This document shows, piece after piece, positions 5,245-6,387 of a DNA stretch of 6,387 nt. The translations under genes were made by a program, and so were the position numbers. The DNA is from Gulosibacter sediminis (GTDB lineage: Bacteria; Actinomycetota; Actinomycetes; Actinomycetales; Microbacteriaceae): assembly GCF_014904065.1 (NCBI RefSeq), contig NZ_JACXJG010000007.1:68743-75129 (forward strand), read 5' to 3'. Below the pieces are notes generated by a model. The model had not been told where the DNA came from and made no database searches. It saw only the letters and a list, made by a program, of their open reading frames with translations. Within the stretch, counting starts at the first letter, position 1. Each line of letters starts with the position of its first letter.

Positions 5245-6237
5245 ATGACCAACGACCAGAACCGCGGCGCCGATGGGCTCGCCCCGGTCATTGCATTCCC
5301 CAGCCGCCCGACGGCCGAAGCGTCCGCTGACGCCGATGACGGCGCGCTTGCCGAGGCCGAGAAGGCGACGCAGCTCGACCGGCTGCGCGCCCGCATCACG
5401 AGCGTCGAGCAGGGCGAGGCACAACCCGAGGCGACACCGAGCAACGCGGCCCGCTCGAACGTGACGGCCCTGCCGTCGGCGGCGCAGCCTTCGGCCTCCC
5501 AGAAGTCGGCGCCCCAGACGTCGGCGCCCCGCCTCTCGGACACCGAGCGGCCGGCGACCCGCGCCGTGGGGCCGAGCTTCGGCCCCACGAGCGGCGAGCC
5601 GCGAGTGGGCGCCGACACCGACGGTCGGCGCGGCGCTGCGACCAGCACCCGTGGCGGTGCCTGGGCGCGCGGCCGCGGTGGCAAGCACGTGCGCTTCAAC
5701 GAGGCTGACGCCGACGACCCCGCTGAGACCACCCCGCCGCTCACGGGCGAGGACGCGATCGAAGACGGCGTGCAGCGGCTCACCCGCGTGCTCGCGCGCA
5801 GTCCGAAATCGGCGCAGGAGTGCGACGCGCACCTGCAGGTGAACACCGATCTCGATGAGGCTCAGCGCGGCGAGGTGCTCGACCGACTGCGCGGCTACGG
5901 CTATCTCGACGACGAACGCCTCGCCGAGCAGCTCGTTACCGGCAAACTCGCCCGCAAGGGGCTCGGGCGTGCCGGCATGGCGCGCGAGCTCCGCCAGCGC
6001 GGGCTCGACAGCGACATCATCGACGACGCACTCGAGTCCACCGACGCAAGCGAGTTCGACCTCGCGCTCGAACTCGCCACAAAGCGTGCGCGCAGCTTAA
6101 GCGACCTCGACCCCGAGGTCGCTCGCCGTCGACTCTATGGCTACCTTGGCCGCCGCGGCTTCTCGGGTTCGATCGTCAGCCAGGTCGTGCACCTCGCGCT
6201 TCAGCCGCCGACGTCGTCGGGCCCCTACTTCAAGTAG
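5245..6237 (+). CDS. recX: Regulatory protein RecX with long low-complexity N-terminal extension
   Basis: This 330-residue protein has the RecX domain in its second half (about 168-320). RecX binds and limits RecA filaments. Visible family features are a first helical repeat from AIEDGVQRLTRVLARSPKS, the hallmark YGYLDDERLAEQLV (218-231) followed by KGLGRAGMARELRQRGLD, and a third repeat LYGYLGRRGFSGSIV (297-311). Typical RecX proteins have about 150-200 residues. Here residues 1-165 form a Pro/Ala/Ser/Thr/Asp-rich, probably disordered region with an RG-rich patch (WARGRGGKHVR, 140-150). The ATG at 5245 has GGAAGG (5230-5235) upstream, so the extension appears real. The extension's DNA contains an 11-bp perfect hairpin and a short 15-bp tandem repeat. 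The gene lies 109 nt after recA, and its stop overlaps the end of the convergent ABC-F gene by 13 bp. Confidence 0.92.
   Translation: MTNDQNRGADGLAPVIAFPSRPTAEASADADDGALAEAEKATQLDRLRARITSVEQGEAQPEATPSNAARSNVTALPSAAQPSASQKSAPQTSAPRLSDTERPATRAVGPSFGPTSGEPRVGADTDGRRGAATSTRGGAWARGRGGKHVRFNEADADDPAETTPPLTGEDAIEDGVQRLTRVLARSPKSAQECDAHLQVNTDLDEAQRGEVLDRLRGYGYLDDERLAEQLVTGKLARKGLGRAGMARELRQRGLDSDIIDDALESTDASEFDLALELATKRARSLSDLDPEVARRRLYGYLGRRGFSGSIVSQVVHLALQPPTSSGPYFK
5565..5589 (+). repeat. Perfect 11-bp hairpin inside recX
   Basis: CGTGGGGCCGA (5565-5575) and TCGGCCCCACG (5579-5589) form a perfect stem with a GCT loop, within the disordered-linker part of recX (encoding about AVGPSFGPTS). No T run follows, so it is not a standard terminator. 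High GC raises the chance of short stems, but an 11-bp perfect stem with a 3-nt loop is notable. Confidence 0.7.
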
Positions 6238-6387
6238 CGCGCTGCGCTCGCCGCCTCGTTGCCAGTACTGTCACGTGGCTGAGGCGGGGCGAGTTCGAGC
6301 CGACCGTGCTGCCACCGCTCGCGCAGCCAGCGATCGTGGGAGGCGATCACGACGGCACCCGGGTACTCGTCGAGCGCGGACTCGAGC
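6225..6387 (-). CDS. ABC-F type ATP-binding protein, C-terminal end only
   Basis: The minus-strand reading frame is open at the right window edge and ends with TAG at 6227-6225, giving 53 visible residues. They begin LESALDEYPGAVVIASHDRW, the region after Walker B and the D-loop of an ABC ATPase. The histidine in ASHDR is the H-switch residue. The ALDEYPG-x5-SHDRW-L arrangement is typical of the second nucleotide-binding domain of ABC-F proteins, which act on ribosomes (translation factors or antibiotic-resistance proteins) and lack membrane domains. About 36 residues follow SHD, so the C-terminal extension is short. Walker A and signature motifs are outside the window, so the subfamily cannot be told. 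The gene is convergent with recX and their stops overlap within a 13-bp palindrome. Confidence 0.78.
   Translation of the reverse strand, partial: LESALDEYPGAVVIASHDRWLRERWQHGRLELAPPQPRDSTGNEAASAARYLK

Overview
The window is a high-GC (roughly two-thirds G+C by eye) actinobacterial chromosome segment. It most resembles Microbacteriaceae or a related Micrococcales family. The evidence is the gene order ftsK - pgsA - cinA - clgR - DUF3046 - recA - recX, the actinobacteria-restricted DUF3046 and ClgR families, TAnnnT-type -10 elements, an actinobacterial/Gram-positive-style LexA box, and an intein-free RecA of the micrococcalean type. I cannot name the genus from sequence alone.

Layout. Positions 1-2171 hold the 3' end of ftsK, then pgsA (8-nt overlap, GTG start) and cinA (4-nt ATGA overlap), which look translationally coupled in one operon. 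A 113-nt gap carries a probable promoter and an inverted repeat ahead of clgR (2285-2635), whose start is fixed by a strong Shine-Dalgarno. clgR ends at a hairpin terminator (about 2648-2690). A small DUF3046 gene (2729-2953) appears to be read from a leaderless-type promoter. It shares a CTAG stop palindrome with a convergent minus-strand gene for a seven-helix membrane protein of the YwaF/TIGR02206 type (2950-3744). The 323-nt divergent gap 3745-4067 holds the LexA box and promoter of recA, a long recA leader with two hairpins and a DnaA-box-like 9-mer, and a probable promoter for the membrane gene. recA (4068-5135) is complete. It is followed by a UUCG-capped hairpin and then recX (5245-6237), which has an unusually long low-complexity N-terminal half. 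The stop of recX overlaps, within a 13-bp palindrome, the stop of a convergent gene whose visible end is the C-terminus of an ABC-F type ATPase (6225 to the window edge).

How the genes fit together. This is mostly a genome-maintenance and stress neighbourhood: FtsK (chromosome dimer resolution and translocation), RecA with its modulator RecX (recombination and SOS), ClgR (activator of Clp protease genes in relatives), PgsA (anionic phospholipid synthesis) and CinA-C/PncC (pyridine nucleotide salvage). The two minus-strand genes interrupt an otherwise widely conserved order and are the accessory elements. I see no mobile element, CRISPR array, tRNA or rRNA, and no convincing new multi-gene system. 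The items most worth a second look are local architectures: overlapping palindromic stops, the recA-recX hairpin, a very stable hairpin inside recX, and long disordered extensions on RecX and CinA.
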